Source of the DNA: Rhizobium sp. R635
Lineage (GTDB): Bacteria > Pseudomonadota > Alphaproteobacteria > Rhizobiales > Rhizobiaceae
Reading direction: 5' to 3'
Length of the DNA stretch: 64,000 bases
NCBI RefSeq assembly: GCF_002211285.1
Contig: NZ_LOKX01000033.1
Coordinates: 62,001 to 126,000, forward strand
In this document: positions 26,552-35,059 of the stretch, one piece after another
How the letters are laid out: each line of letters opens with the position of its first letter
How positions within the stretch are numbered: position 1 is the stretch's first letter
The notes under the pieces: generated by a model
Databases searched by the model: none
Told to the model about the DNA's origin: nothing
What the model saw: the letters and a program-made list of their open reading frames with translations, nothing else
Position numbers and translations under genes: made by a program

Positions 26552-27790
26552 TCACATGAGAATATGCCGGGCAAGGTCGTGCTCGTGGAACACGAGATTG
26601 GGTAGGTAGCCGAGTGCTACGAAATATTCTCGGTCTCTTTCGACGCTGACGAAGACGGCAGTGCATTCCAGCGGGCTGTCGCTGAGTTCCTTTGTCACCT
26701 TCACCCTTTCACTGAGCCCGAGTTCCCGCATTAGATTCTCGAGCGCGGTGATCTCGGTGAAACCGGCGAGAAGCAGCGTGTTGATCCCGATTGCCGCATT
26801 CACTTCGCTGACCAGCGTCTGGATGGCGACCATCAGGGGCAGCCTTTCACGGAAGGGGCGGATTTCTGGGTGGTCGAGCATCCCGCCCCATACGATGCGG
26901 GTATAGAGTTCATAGGCCTTGATGAAGTTCTTGCGCGCCGCCCAGAAGCGGAAAGCGACCGCCATGCGGTTGAGCGTGAAAATCTTGCACATCTCGTCAT
27001 ACTTGAGACGCGCCTCGGGCGTGAGGTTCAGCGCCCCGCGCTTGGCGCCTGTATAGAGGAAATATTCAAGCCCGCCACGATAGCGATCCCAGCTGGTCAT
27101 GACATCGTTGGTGCCTTCCTGCTGGCGGTCGCGAACGATCGCTGAATTAGCGATGGAGCGGTAGAACGGCCGCTGCAGGAAGGCGATCGCACCCTGATCG
27201 AGGAAGTGGGCAAGGAATGGAAACGGGTAAAAGCAGAATTCTCGCGGGGTCCAGGCCGACCGCAGCGGCGACGAGCGATAGATCGCGATTTCCGGAAAAA
27301 TATGGCGCTCGAACATATACTGGAAGACTTCGCCAAAGCTGCCATGCGCGAACTTCCGATCCTCCTCGACATTATAGAATTTCGCGATGTCGTTTTTGGC
27401 GACTTCGTCGTAGAAGAACCAGGGCGCATGGGCGCAGGTTACTTCCGGATTGTTATCGAGATATCTGATGGTGTCAGCCACCGCATCGGCGATCAGGATG
27501 TCGTCGTCGGCGAGGTAGATGAGGTATTCGCCCCTACCGAGGCGCAGCGTGCTCGTGACGTTTGCCAGGGCGCCGGCATTACTTTCACGCTTGAAGTATC
27601 GGATCGGCAGCCCCCGGCCGATAAATTCCTCGACCACCTGCTGCGTGCCGTCCGTGGAAGCATTGTCGCAGATGACGATTTCGAAGGGGAAGTCGAACTT
27701 GTAGTCGTTCTCACAGTAGGTCAGCGAGTTTCTGAGAAAGGCTTCGCGATTATAAGTCGGGATGCAGATGCTGAGTTTGATGCCGCTCAA
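26552..27790 (-). CDS. Family 2 glycosyltransferase (TTG start)
   Basis: Inverting GT-A glycosyltransferase of 412 residues. Residues 5-230 form the GT2 domain ('LSICIPTYNREAFL', 'VICDNASTDGTQQVV', and the metal-binding 'YLADDDIL'). The remaining 180 residues are a helical extension of unknown role. The start is TTG at 27790, overlapping the epimerase stop by 4 bp (TTGA), with AGGAGA 7 bp upstream inside the previous gene; no ATG fits. Likely transfers the sugar made by this operon to a lipid carrier or growing polysaccharide. Confidence 0.88.
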   Translation of the reverse strand: MSGIKLSICIPTYNREAFLRNSLTYCENDYKFDFPFEIVICDNASTDGTQQVVEEFIGRGLPIRYFKRESNAGALANVTSTLRLGRGEYLIYLADDDILIADAVADTIRYLDNNPEVTCAHAPWFFYDEVAKNDIAKFYNVEEDRKFAHGSFGEVFQYMFERHIFPEIAIYRSSPLRSAWTPREFCFYPFPFLAHFLDQGAIAFLQRPFYRSIANSAIVRDRQQEGTNDVMTSWDRYRGGLEYFLYTGAKRGALNLTPEARLKYDEMCKIFTLNRMAVAFRFWAARKNFIKAYELYTRIVWGGMLDHPEIRPFRERLPLMVAIQTLVSEVNAAIGINTLLLAGFTEITALENLMRELGLSERVKVTKELSDSPLECTAVFVSVERDREYFVALGYLPNLVFHEHDLARHILM

Positions 27791-28329
27791 AGGCTTGTCT
27801 CCTGGCTATAGCTTTCAAGCGCGGCGTCGCGCTCGCTGATGACGCTCGGCATGAAGGGCCAGGCGATGGAAAAGGCGGGGTCGTCCCAGCGGACGCCGCG
27901 GGCGAGCTCCGGCACATAGACTTCCGACATCTGGTAGAAGAGCTCGCAGTCGTCCTCGAGCGTCAGGAAGCCGTGCGCGCAGCCGGCGGGAATGTAGAAG
28001 GCATTGTGTCGGGACGCATCGAGTTCGACGGAGGCCCATTTGAGATAGGTCGGGGAATCCCGCCTCAGATCGAGCGTCACGTCGAAGACCCTGCCGCGCG
28101 TGGCGCGCACCAGTTTGATTTCCGGCCTGGGATCGGCCTGATAATGCATGCCGCGCAACGTACCGCGCTTGTGGTTTTGCGAGACGTTGCACTGCGGATA
28201 GATTGGAACGAGACCGTGGTCGGCAAAGCTCCTGGCATCGAAAGTCCGCGCGAACAGCCCTCGCTCGTCCGCGCGCGCGTCGACTTCCACGACAAAGGCA
28301 CCTAAAACCGCGGTCGGTGCGAATCTCAT
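27787..28329 (-). CDS. dTDP-4-dehydrorhamnose 3,5-epimerase-like protein (RmlC family)
   Basis: Cupin-fold NDP-keto-sugar epimerase of 180 residues from ATG 28329, which overlaps the methyltransferase stop (ATGA). The catalytic His lies in 'GTLRGMHYQ', and the substrate-pocket pattern 'FYIPAGCAHGFLTLEDDCELFYQMSEVY' is intact. In true RmlC the substrate is a dTDP sugar. Here all partners are CDP-sugar enzymes, so this paralogue probably epimerises CDP-4-keto-6-deoxyglucose or its C-methylated derivative at C3 and/or C5. Confidence 0.88.
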   Translation of the reverse strand: MRFAPTAVLGAFVVEVDARADERGLFARTFDARSFADHGLVPIYPQCNVSQNHKRGTLRGMHYQADPRPEIKLVRATRGRVFDVTLDLRRDSPTYLKWASVELDASRHNAFYIPAGCAHGFLTLEDDCELFYQMSEVYVPELARGVRWDDPAFSIAWPFMPSVISERDAALESYSQETSL

Positions 28330-29561
28330 CCGATCACCGTCAGTTCCGGTACGGCGACGGCGAAGCGGCCGCCCCAGGCGCCGACCCTGCCGTTGGCCGC
28401 AACGACTTCGTTTTTGATGTTCCACGGCAGGATGAGAATGTAGTCCGGCTTCGTCTCGTCCATCTTTTCCGGAGCGTAGATCGGCAGCTTGCTGCCTGGC
28501 AGGTAATGCCCCTGCTTGTGCGGGTTTCGGTCGACCACGTAGTCGATGAGGTCAGTGCCGACGCCGCAGAAGTTCAGGAGCGTATTGCCTTTGGCGGCGG
28601 CCCCGTAGGCGGCGACCGTCTTGCCGTCACGCTTGGCTTCCTTAAGGAAGGTCAGCAGTCCATCCTTGATCGGCGCCACGCGGTTTTGGAAGGCCTCGTA
28701 AGTTTCGACCTTGTCGAAGCCGGCGGTTGCTTCGTCGGCGCGCACTTTGGCGACGCCGGGGCCGGTCGGATGAGCGGTCGATGTCGTGCGGCATGCGAGC
28801 ACGCGGAGGCTCCCCCCGTGGGTCGGTAGTTCTTCCACGTCGAATACGGTAAGGCCGTGGGCCGCGAAGGCCTTCTCGACCGCCAGCAGCGACAGATAAT
28901 AGAAATGCTCGTGGTAGACGGTATCGAACTGGATGTTTTCCATCAGCCGCAGCAAATGCGGGAATTCGACGCTGACGACGCCATCCGGCTTCAGAACGTC
29001 GGAGAGCCCACCGACGAAGTCGTTGATGTCAGGCACGTGCGCCAGCACGTTGTTGCCGATGACGATATCGGCGGCAAGGCCGCGGGAGACGAGATCGCCA
29101 GCCGTTTCCTTGCCGAAGAACCGCGCCTCCGTGGGAACACCGGTCTGCCGCGCCACTTCCGCGACGTTTTCGGCCGGTTCGATGCCGAGCACCGGCACGC
29201 CGGCCTCGACGAAATGCTTCAGCAGGTAGCCGTCATTGCTCGCCACCTCGATGACCTGCGATGTCTCGTCGAGGCCGAAACGCTTGCGCGCCATGATGGT
29301 GAACCGGCGGGCATGCTCCACCCAGCTGTCGCTGTAGGAAGAGAAATAAGCATAGTGGCTGAAGATGTCTTCCGGCGGCACGAAGGCGTCGGCTTGCACC
29401 AGCCAGCAATCGGAGCAGACGAAGGCGCGCAGCGGGTAGGAAGGTTCCGGCTGCTTCAGCTGTTCTTCCGTCAGATAGGCGTTGGCGAGCGGCGTCGAAC
29501 CGAGATCGACGAAACGATGTTTCAAGGGAGCGCCGCAAAACCGGCAATTATGCGCTGTCAT
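28326..29561 (-). CDS. NDP-hexose C-methyltransferase (zinc-binding N-terminus)
   Basis: SAM-dependent sugar C-methyltransferase of the TylCIII/CloU family, 411 residues. The N-terminal zinc-binding domain has paired cysteines ('CRFCG' and 'CSDCW'). The SAM motif 'VIEVASNDGYLLKHF' follows, then 'VGNNVLAHVPD'-like motifs (seen as 'VIGNNVLAHVPDIND'). The C-terminal domain ('YGAAAKGNTLLNF', 'VDRNPHKQGHYLPG') is characteristic of this subfamily. It overlaps both neighbours by 4 bp. Expected reaction: methylation at C3 or C5 of a 4-keto-6-deoxy sugar nucleotide. Confidence 0.88.
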   Translation of the reverse strand: MTAHNCRFCGAPLKHRFVDLGSTPLANAYLTEEQLKQPEPSYPLRAFVCSDCWLVQADAFVPPEDIFSHYAYFSSYSDSWVEHARRFTIMARKRFGLDETSQVIEVASNDGYLLKHFVEAGVPVLGIEPAENVAEVARQTGVPTEARFFGKETAGDLVSRGLAADIVIGNNVLAHVPDINDFVGGLSDVLKPDGVVSVEFPHLLRLMENIQFDTVYHEHFYYLSLLAVEKAFAAHGLTVFDVEELPTHGGSLRVLACRTTSTAHPTGPGVAKVRADEATAGFDKVETYEAFQNRVAPIKDGLLTFLKEAKRDGKTVAAYGAAAKGNTLLNFCGVGTDLIDYVVDRNPHKQGHYLPGSKLPIYAPEKMDETKPDYILILPWNIKNEVVAANGRVGAWGGRFAVAVPELTVIG

Positions 29562-30622
29562 GATATTGCTTCCTCATAGGCCGCGATCTGGCTGAGCGAG
29601 AAGGCGCGCATGTCGGCTCCTTCGCGATTGGCCTTGTACCAGGCGGCTGTCCAGTCGATTGTCTGCTGCAGGCTCAGGCGCGGTCGCCAGCCGATGGCGG
29701 AAAGCGCCAAAGCCGAACTCAGTGTCAGAGCGGGCGCTTCCGGCAGATGCGTGCCCGGCGCTTGTCGCCAGACGTCGTTGACACCATGGGCGAGGCCAAG
29801 CGCGTCGGCAAGCTCCGCAACGGTCGCGAAACTTTCCGGGTCGGGTCCGAAATTGAGCGCTTCGGGCAGCTTCTTTTCGTCTGCATGTGTCAGCGCCTCG
29901 GCAAAGGCGAGATAGCCGCCGAGCGGTTCCAGCACATGCTGCCATGGGCGGATCGCCTCGGGATAACGAAGCTGAATCGGCTGGTTGTTTTCGAAAGCGC
30001 GGATGAAATCCGGTATTAGCCGGTCCTTCGACCAGTCGCCGCCACCGATGACATTGCCGGCGCGCACGGTCGCAACCCTGATGTCGCGCCCCTTGAAGAA
30101 GCTGTCGCGATAGCTCTGTACGACGAGTTCGGTACAGGCCTTGGAATTGGAGTAGGGATCCTTGCCGCCGAGCGTATCGCTTTCAACGAAGGGAACGCCG
30201 GTGCCGTTGTTGGCATAGACCTTGTCAGAGGTAACGACGAGAACCGTCTTGACGCAGGGCGCTTCTCGAACTGCTTCCAGAACGTTTGCAGTGCCCATCA
30301 CATTGGTTGCGAAAGTCTCGGTCGGGTTTTCGTATGAGCGTCGTACCAGTGCTTGTGCAGCCAGGTGGATGACGATTTCTGGTTCGAAATTGATGAGACC
30401 TTGGCTGAACGCTGACGCGTCTCTGATATCGGCGATGTGATGGCTCTGCCCGCTCCAAGGCGAAAGCCGGACATAGAGGGAAGGAGTGGTTTCCGGTTCC
30501 AGCGAAACCGCCGCGACGTCCGCGCCGAGCTTTTCCAGCCACAGCGAAAGCCAGGATCCCTTGAACCCGGTATGTCCGGTCAGGAAAACGCGTCTGCCAT
30601 TCCAGAAGTTCGTCAGGCCCAT
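29558..30622 (-). CDS. rfbG: CDP-glucose 4,6-dehydratase
   Basis: Extended short-chain dehydrogenase that converts CDP-glucose to CDP-4-keto-6-deoxyglucose. The product is 354 residues from ATG 30622, which aligns best with family N-termini; a GTG at 30631 is the alternative. The NAD-binding motif is 'FLTGHTGFKGSWL', and the catalytic Tyr-x3-Lys is in 'DPYSNSKAC'. 'VRAGNVIGGGDW' is characteristic of RfbG. It overlaps rfbF by about 10 bp and the methyltransferase by 4 bp. Confidence 0.94.
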   Translation of the reverse strand: MGLTNFWNGRRVFLTGHTGFKGSWLSLWLEKLGADVAAVSLEPETTPSLYVRLSPWSGQSHHIADIRDASAFSQGLINFEPEIVIHLAAQALVRRSYENPTETFATNVMGTANVLEAVREAPCVKTVLVVTSDKVYANNGTGVPFVESDTLGGKDPYSNSKACTELVVQSYRDSFFKGRDIRVATVRAGNVIGGGDWSKDRLIPDFIRAFENNQPIQLRYPEAIRPWQHVLEPLGGYLAFAEALTHADEKKLPEALNFGPDPESFATVAELADALGLAHGVNDVWRQAPGTHLPEAPALTLSSALALSAIGWRPRLSLQQTIDWTAAWYKANREGADMRAFSLSQIAAYEEAIS

Positions 30623-31386
30623 ATTTTCCACGGTGCCTTTCCGGAGCTCCAGAGTTCTTCGAGCTGATGGCGTTCGCGAAGCGTGTCCATAGGCTGCCAG
30701 AAGCCGTCATGGCGGAAGGCTGCAAGCTGCTTGTTCGCCGCCAGCCATTCCAGCGGGCCGGCCTCCCAGATCGTGTCGTCTCCGTCGACGAGATCGAGGA
30801 CGGAAGGATCGAGAACGAAGAAGCCGCCATTGATGCGCTGGCCATCGCCCTTCGGCTTCTCGACAAAGGCGGTGATCACGTCGTTCTCGATATTGGTGGC
30901 GCCGAAGCGCCCGGGCGGCGTCACCGCGCACATCGTCGCCTTGAGGCCGTGGCTGCGATGGAAGGCGACTTCGGCGGCAATGTCGATGTCGCCGACGCCG
31001 TCTCCATAGGTCATGCAGAAGGGTTCGCCCGGTGTCAGGTGGTCGCGAACGCGCCCGATACGGCCGCCGGTCATCGAGTTCACGCCGGTATCGACTACGG
31101 TCACGCGCCAGTTCGGGCGTTTGCCGCCGTGATAGTCGATGCTGTTGGCGCCGAGGTCGACGGTGATATCGCTATGATGCAGAACAAGGTTTACGAAGTA
31201 TTCCTTGATCATATAGCCCTTGTAGCCGGCGCAGACGATGAAATCGTTGAGCCCGTGATGGGCGTAGATGTTCATGATGTGCCAGAGGATCGGCATGCCG
31301 CCGACTTCGACCAGAGGCTTGGGGCGAATACTGGTTTCCTCGGCAAGACGAGAGCCAAGGCCACCGGCGAGAATTACGACTTTCAT
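30613..31386 (-). CDS. rfbF: Glucose-1-phosphate cytidylyltransferase
   Basis: Makes CDP-glucose from CTP and glucose-1-phosphate, the entry step to CDP-linked deoxy sugars. The product is 257 residues. The nucleotidyltransferase signature 'ILAGGLGSRLAEETSIRPKPLVEVGG' is at the N-terminus, followed by 'ILWHIMNIYAHHG' and 'TYGDGVGDID' with the metal-binding Asp. It is the first gene of the minus-strand sugar operon; its promoter should lie within the following 330-bp interval. Confidence 0.95.
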   Translation of the reverse strand: MKVVILAGGLGSRLAEETSIRPKPLVEVGGMPILWHIMNIYAHHGLNDFIVCAGYKGYMIKEYFVNLVLHHSDITVDLGANSIDYHGGKRPNWRVTVVDTGVNSMTGGRIGRVRDHLTPGEPFCMTYGDGVGDIDIAAEVAFHRSHGLKATMCAVTPPGRFGATNIENDVITAFVEKPKGDGQRINGGFFVLDPSVLDLVDGDDTIWEAGPLEWLAANKQLAAFRHDGFWQPMDTLRERHQLEELWSSGKAPWKIWA

Positions 31387-31659
31387 CCCAAGCGAACTCC
31401 AGAGTGTCTAGTCAAGCTTCCGGCAATCCACCCGGGTGAGCCGTCCGGGCTCTCTGCAGGCGGAACGGCCGTATGCTCATCCCTGTCCTCGTATCCGATT
31501 TCGTTCTTGTGCGAGGCTTGCGGGGTTGCTGGCGAGGCGGCCTGAGCTTTTCGCCAGTCATGCGTCGAATAATGGGACCGTTTCAGCATCAGTCATCCAT
31601 CCGTTGCCAGCATCTCTCAAAGAAGCGGCTCTGCCTGGCAACGAAACCGCCCCCACCGG
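31387..31659. other. Divergent intergenic region upstream of rfbF
   Basis: No gene supported: the short open frames here (about 70 codons on each strand) lack ribosome sites. The interval must carry the promoter of the CDP-sugar operon on the minus strand. No repeat or operator palindrome stood out. Confidence 0.3.
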
Positions 31660-31689
31660 TTGACGGCACGCTTCTTGCGTTGTTACTAA
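31660..31689 (+). promoter_or_regulatory. Sigma-70-like promoter of the DUF982 gene
   Basis: TTGACG at 31660-31665 with a TACTAA-like -10 at 31684-31689 (18-bp spacer), about 28 bp upstream of the DUF982 start. The ribosome site GGGGAG follows. The -35 is strong, the -10 moderate. Confidence 0.45.
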
Positions 31690-31716
31690 TATTCTAACCC
31701 TTGGGGAGAAAGTGCC

Positions 31717-32013
31717 ATGCAATGGAACACATCGGCGGATTTTGCGCCTCTTGTTCTCTTTCTCGGCGGCCGGCACAAGCGCAGGATCGTCAGGACGCTC
31801 CGCGATGCCGCCGAAGTTCTGATGGTGGACTGGCCATTTGAAGACGGAGAGGAGTACGTCGCGGCCGTCAAGGCCTGCGCCGATGCCGTCACCGGGCAGG
31901 GCGGCATGGACGAGTTGAGGGAATTGCTTCTCAGCGCCGCCAGGGAAGCCGGCATTGCGGTTTTGTCGGTTATATCAGACAGCAGAAAAACGACGCCTCA
32001 CATGGCCGCGTGA
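31717..32013 (+). CDS. DUF982 domain-containing protein
   Basis: Small cytosolic protein of 98 residues, a family largely confined to Rhizobiales and often found in many paralogues. The domain pattern is visible: 'HKRRIVRTLRDAAEVLMVDWP' and 'EEYVAAVKACADAVTGQG', then 'LLLSAAREAGIAV'. GGGGAGAA precedes the ATG by 8 bp. Function is unknown in the family. It is a solo gene between the CDP-sugar operon and the outer boundary of the tRNA-Leu element. Confidence 0.82.
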   Translation: MQWNTSADFAPLVLFLGGRHKRRIVRTLRDAAEVLMVDWPFEDGEEYVAAVKACADAVTGQGGMDELRELLLSAAREAGIAVLSVISDSRKTTPHMAA

Positions 32014-32093
32014 CAGGCGTTGGACCGGCGCTGACAAGCCTTCCGGCAGCGGCATCTCGGATGCTGGGCTTCCAGATAAACACGTCATCCTGG

Positions 32094-32187
32094 CCTCTGT
32101 TAAGAGAGCCAAATGCGTAGCTTTTGGAAAGGCTTGAATATTTGATCTTGGTAGCGATCAAAAGGAAATGGTGCCCAGAAGAGGACT
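32094..32187. repeat. Distal attachment-site repeat (tRNA-Leu 3' end copy)
   Basis: About 90 bp matching 35887-35984 with scattered differences. Its end (32167-32187) is a 21-bp identical core that includes the CCA end and acceptor arm of the tRNA-Leu gene. Beyond the core (from 32188) the sequence no longer resembles tRNA. This is the expected remnant of site-specific integration into a tRNA 3' end. Confidence 0.85.
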
Positions 32188-32272
32188 GCGCATTTTCGTC
32201 CTCTCCTCATTGATTTTGTTGCGCAATTGCGGACGATGCGCAAGCGTTGTTACAGGGTTTCGTGACATGCAC

Positions 32273-34201
32273 CTACTTTTGATGCTGAAGCTCTTTGGGT
32301 AGGACGGCTCTGTTCCAGTGAATCGGCGTCTCATCAAGATCAAACTGAAAACCTCGAAGCGCCTGCCCATCCTCGGAAATACTGAGCAGTACCCTCCGCT
32401 CCGAACCGATTAACCCGAGCAAGGCATTAGGGGTATCGCCACCCTCCCGCTTTATCACGCCCTCAAGCGCCGAGCCAAACCTGCGCAGGTCTACTGTTAC
32501 CTTCACCGTCTCCTTAACCTTACTCTCACCAAGAAGGCTCTTCCGAACCACATCCTTGGTGAACTCGATAGTTCCGAAATATCCTCCTTTCCCATCATCT
32601 TTCAGGCGAAGAGGACCATCGACTGTTAGCCAATCGCCGGCAAGGTCGGGCCCATCAAACGTGGTGGCAGAGTAGCCGATAGATTTCCTCAGTTTTTGCC
32701 TAGTTTGCCCAATGGTCGCCGCGCCAGACAGGCTGGACGCCTCTTCTGCCTTTGCCGCCTGGAGCGCACTTAGAGCCGCAACGACACTTTGGTCGTGATC
32801 TTCCTTGGCTATCGCTGTCTCTGCCTGCAGCTTGGCTTCGACGAAGAAGCCAGCGGCAATCATCACATGCGCCAGATTGCCATCGGAGAGCGTCTCACCT
32901 CTTTGGGAGCCTTCTTGATAAGCTGCGACCGACATTCCCTTCATATGAAGGCGTGAATACGCTACCCCTAAGTTATTCCATGCGACTCCGCTTCGCTCAG
33001 ACGCGGGAATCGCCTCATAATGCAGCATTGCGAGCTGATTTTGATTTGCCTCAGAGTACTCGTACGCCAAGCGGAACCGCGCATTCAAATCCTCCGGCTG
33101 CTTCGCGACAGCAACTTCCGAGATGGACTTTGCGATTTCGGGAAAGCCACCGTATTGCGCTATGGTTTCTAATGCTTGGATGTACGCGAGCTCGGCAACA
33201 TGGCCATTTCTCGGGATAGCAGTCAATCCGCGCAGTAGGCTTTGAGCTTTCGTCTTCGAGTCTTCGCTGCTACCGTTCTTGACGGCCCGTCCGACAATCA
33301 CGCTCGCTAATTTCATGTCTTTGGCGTCAGACAGAGCCTCTAAGAGAAGGTTATCAGCTTCGTCACTAGGCCCGTAGCGCAACAGTGCCCTCGCCAATAT
33401 CTCCTTTAGGGCGGCATTAGTCGGGAATTTTTCGCTGTTGGCTCGGATGATCACGAGATCTCTCGACGTACCGGCCGTAACCTCTGCATACTGTTTACTC
33501 GATTCCCAGAGAGCCACCTCCTCGACCGACTCGGCGAACTTCGATTGGAAGAACCGTTCGGCGACGTGTGCAGCCAGGGTATCGTTGTTTGTTAACAAGG
33601 CGAACCAGTATTTCCATCTGAATTCTTCAGCGTCCCAATCCGTGGTCGGCGGGAAGTTTTCCAATTCATCCGCTTTTGAAGGTTCTACTTCTGTTGTTGC
33701 CTCTTCCCCAGTAGCCTCGGTGGCCTCTGGGCGGGAGAGCACACCTTTCTTGCTCATTGCCCTTTTTATCTTTCCGCATGCCGGGCCCAGTGCTGCTTCG
33801 GGATCAGTCGCCAACATGGAGGCGTTATAGGTCTCAGGTTGGATGCCGGAGAGATCGGAAGGGAGGTGAAGATCAATGTCTCGCGGAGCAATCAAAAATG
33901 TCCGGTCACGACCAAGCCGCCCAATCGCAAGTCCAAGCTCGAACACTATGTTATCGCGCACAGCGTTGAACTCGGTGCCGCGAATGATCGTTCGATCTTC
34001 AACTTCGGGAGCGCAAACGAGGATCGCAAAATCGGCTCGTTTCAGCCGCTCCTCCAAAGATTCGAGCGGGTATTGTGTTGGCTCGAAAGTGTCCTGCGTC
34101 CAAACAATTGGATTTACGTCATAGTCGAGAAGGGACTGCACCAGTTCTGCGATCTTTTTCTGCTCCACCGAGGAGCCGATAAATACGTTTGGTTTGGCCA
34201 T
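32273..34201 (-). CDS. TIR-like (PF10137-type) nucleotide-binding protein with TPR repeats
   Basis: Candidate immune effector of 642 residues. ATG 34201 is chosen since homology begins at 'KPNVFIGSS'; the longer frame upstream (to 34558) reads as noncoding. Residues 4-125 match the TIR-like domain of CBASS/Pycsar effectors: 'VFIGSSVEQKKIAELVQ', 'LKRADFAILVCAPE', and 'RDNIVFELGLAIGRLGRDR', with E88 a likely NAD-cleaving glutamate. An acidic linker follows, then an alpha-helical TPR-like solenoid ('GVAWNNLGVAYSRLHM', about residues 200-520) and a C-terminal beta-rich domain ('LAGDWLTVDGPLRLKDDG', about 545-642). No CD-NTase or cyclase gene is present, so the sensor may be the solenoid itself. 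Domain call is good; defence role is inference. Confidence 0.82.
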   Translation of the reverse strand: MAKPNVFIGSSVEQKKIAELVQSLLDYDVNPIVWTQDTFEPTQYPLESLEERLKRADFAILVCAPEVEDRTIIRGTEFNAVRDNIVFELGLAIGRLGRDRTFLIAPRDIDLHLPSDLSGIQPETYNASMLATDPEAALGPACGKIKRAMSKKGVLSRPEATEATGEEATTEVEPSKADELENFPPTTDWDAEEFRWKYWFALLTNNDTLAAHVAERFFQSKFAESVEEVALWESSKQYAEVTAGTSRDLVIIRANSEKFPTNAALKEILARALLRYGPSDEADNLLLEALSDAKDMKLASVIVGRAVKNGSSEDSKTKAQSLLRGLTAIPRNGHVAELAYIQALETIAQYGGFPEIAKSISEVAVAKQPEDLNARFRLAYEYSEANQNQLAMLHYEAIPASERSGVAWNNLGVAYSRLHMKGMSVAAYQEGSQRGETLSDGNLAHVMIAAGFFVEAKLQAETAIAKEDHDQSVVAALSALQAAKAEEASSLSGAATIGQTRQKLRKSIGYSATTFDGPDLAGDWLTVDGPLRLKDDGKGGYFGTIEFTKDVVRKSLLGESKVKETVKVTVDLRRFGSALEGVIKREGGDTPNALLGLIGSERRVLLSISEDGQALRGFQFDLDETPIHWNRAVLPKELQHQK

Positions 34202-34349
34202 TTTACTTGACGCGCTCCATACGACCTTCGAAAATCGAGTCTCACAGGTCCGATTGAACGGAACGTAGACGCAACTGCAAGTGATTCGGTAAGCGATCCA
34301 CTGCTTAAAAGGGGCAGAGCTCTTGGAGAATGGTGCCGTGTCGGTCCGA

Positions 34350-35059
34350 GTGACCGACAACAAGCAGGAGGGCCTCGGGCCAGATAAAAAAGACATAGCC
34401 GTTGCTGTCTTGCGGGCTGCACTTGTAGCGTCCCGGTAGCAGGCGCGGTGCTTTCTGAGCTCATTTCGAACATCATCCCCAACCAGCGCATAGACCGTAT
34501 CGAGCGGTACCTTGAAGGCCTGGGACGGAGGCTGGAGGCAGCCACCTCCGCCGATCACCTAAGGAGCCTAATTGTAGACCCCACGAATATCGCACTTGTT
34601 GAAGACGGCGCGATTCAAGCGACACGAGCACTCAGCCCGGAGAGGATCGAGCAGATTACCGCGTGTGTTGTTCAGGGTGTGCTCAGTGAAAGCACCAGTA
34701 CTCTCCTGAAGCGGCGCGTGCTGGGGGCGCTGGGCGACCTTGATGACCAGCATCTAGCCATCCTCAAAGCTTATGCGACGCCCGGCTTTCACGCTGTTGC
34801 GACACTCAGACCTCAGTCAAAGGCAACATTGGGCAGGCCCCCAACACTTCTCGAACAGGAGGCGGATGGGCTTTGGCATTCGGCAATTGGCAAGCTTGAG
34901 CAAATGGCGCTGCTTGACTTTATCCCAAAGTTAAAGGCGGTGGACAACCGGTATCCGGTTCCTCAGTACGATAGCAGAGGGAAGCCAGAAGGCACCTATC
35001 GGCCAACGGTTTTCGGCCTCGCCCTGTTGGTGGCGGCAGGCTTGGCCACCGAAAGATAG
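34350..35059 (+). pseudogene. Frameshifted gene of unknown function, divergent from the TIR-like gene
   Basis: Two adjoining frames read as one protein if a single base is restored in the C-run near 34431-34435. From GTG 34350 the first frame gives 'TDNKQEGLGPDKKDIAVAVL' then 'RAALVAS', ending at TAG 34437. The other frame resumes with 'PVAGAVLSELISNIIPNQRID' and continues to 35059, about 200 further residues. Where the second frame extends back over the first it is Cys-rich and unlike coding sequence, and GTG 34448 has no ribosome site. The product looks helical with an early hydrophobic stretch. Family not recognised. A sequencing error is the alternative to true decay. Confidence 0.65.

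Noticed and set aside
31436..31697. Open frames of about 75 codons upstream of DUF982
   Set aside because: No ribosome sites, both strands equally open, and the region must hold promoters.
32167..32187. Second tRNA-Leu gene
   Set aside because: Only the 3' acceptor end is present; no anticodon or D-arm follows, so it is an att remnant.
34202..34558. N-terminal extension of the TIR-like protein to 34558
   Set aside because: The extra 119 codons are Cys/Ser/Arg-rich, overlap the divergent gene and precede the conserved domain start; ATG 34201 fits.
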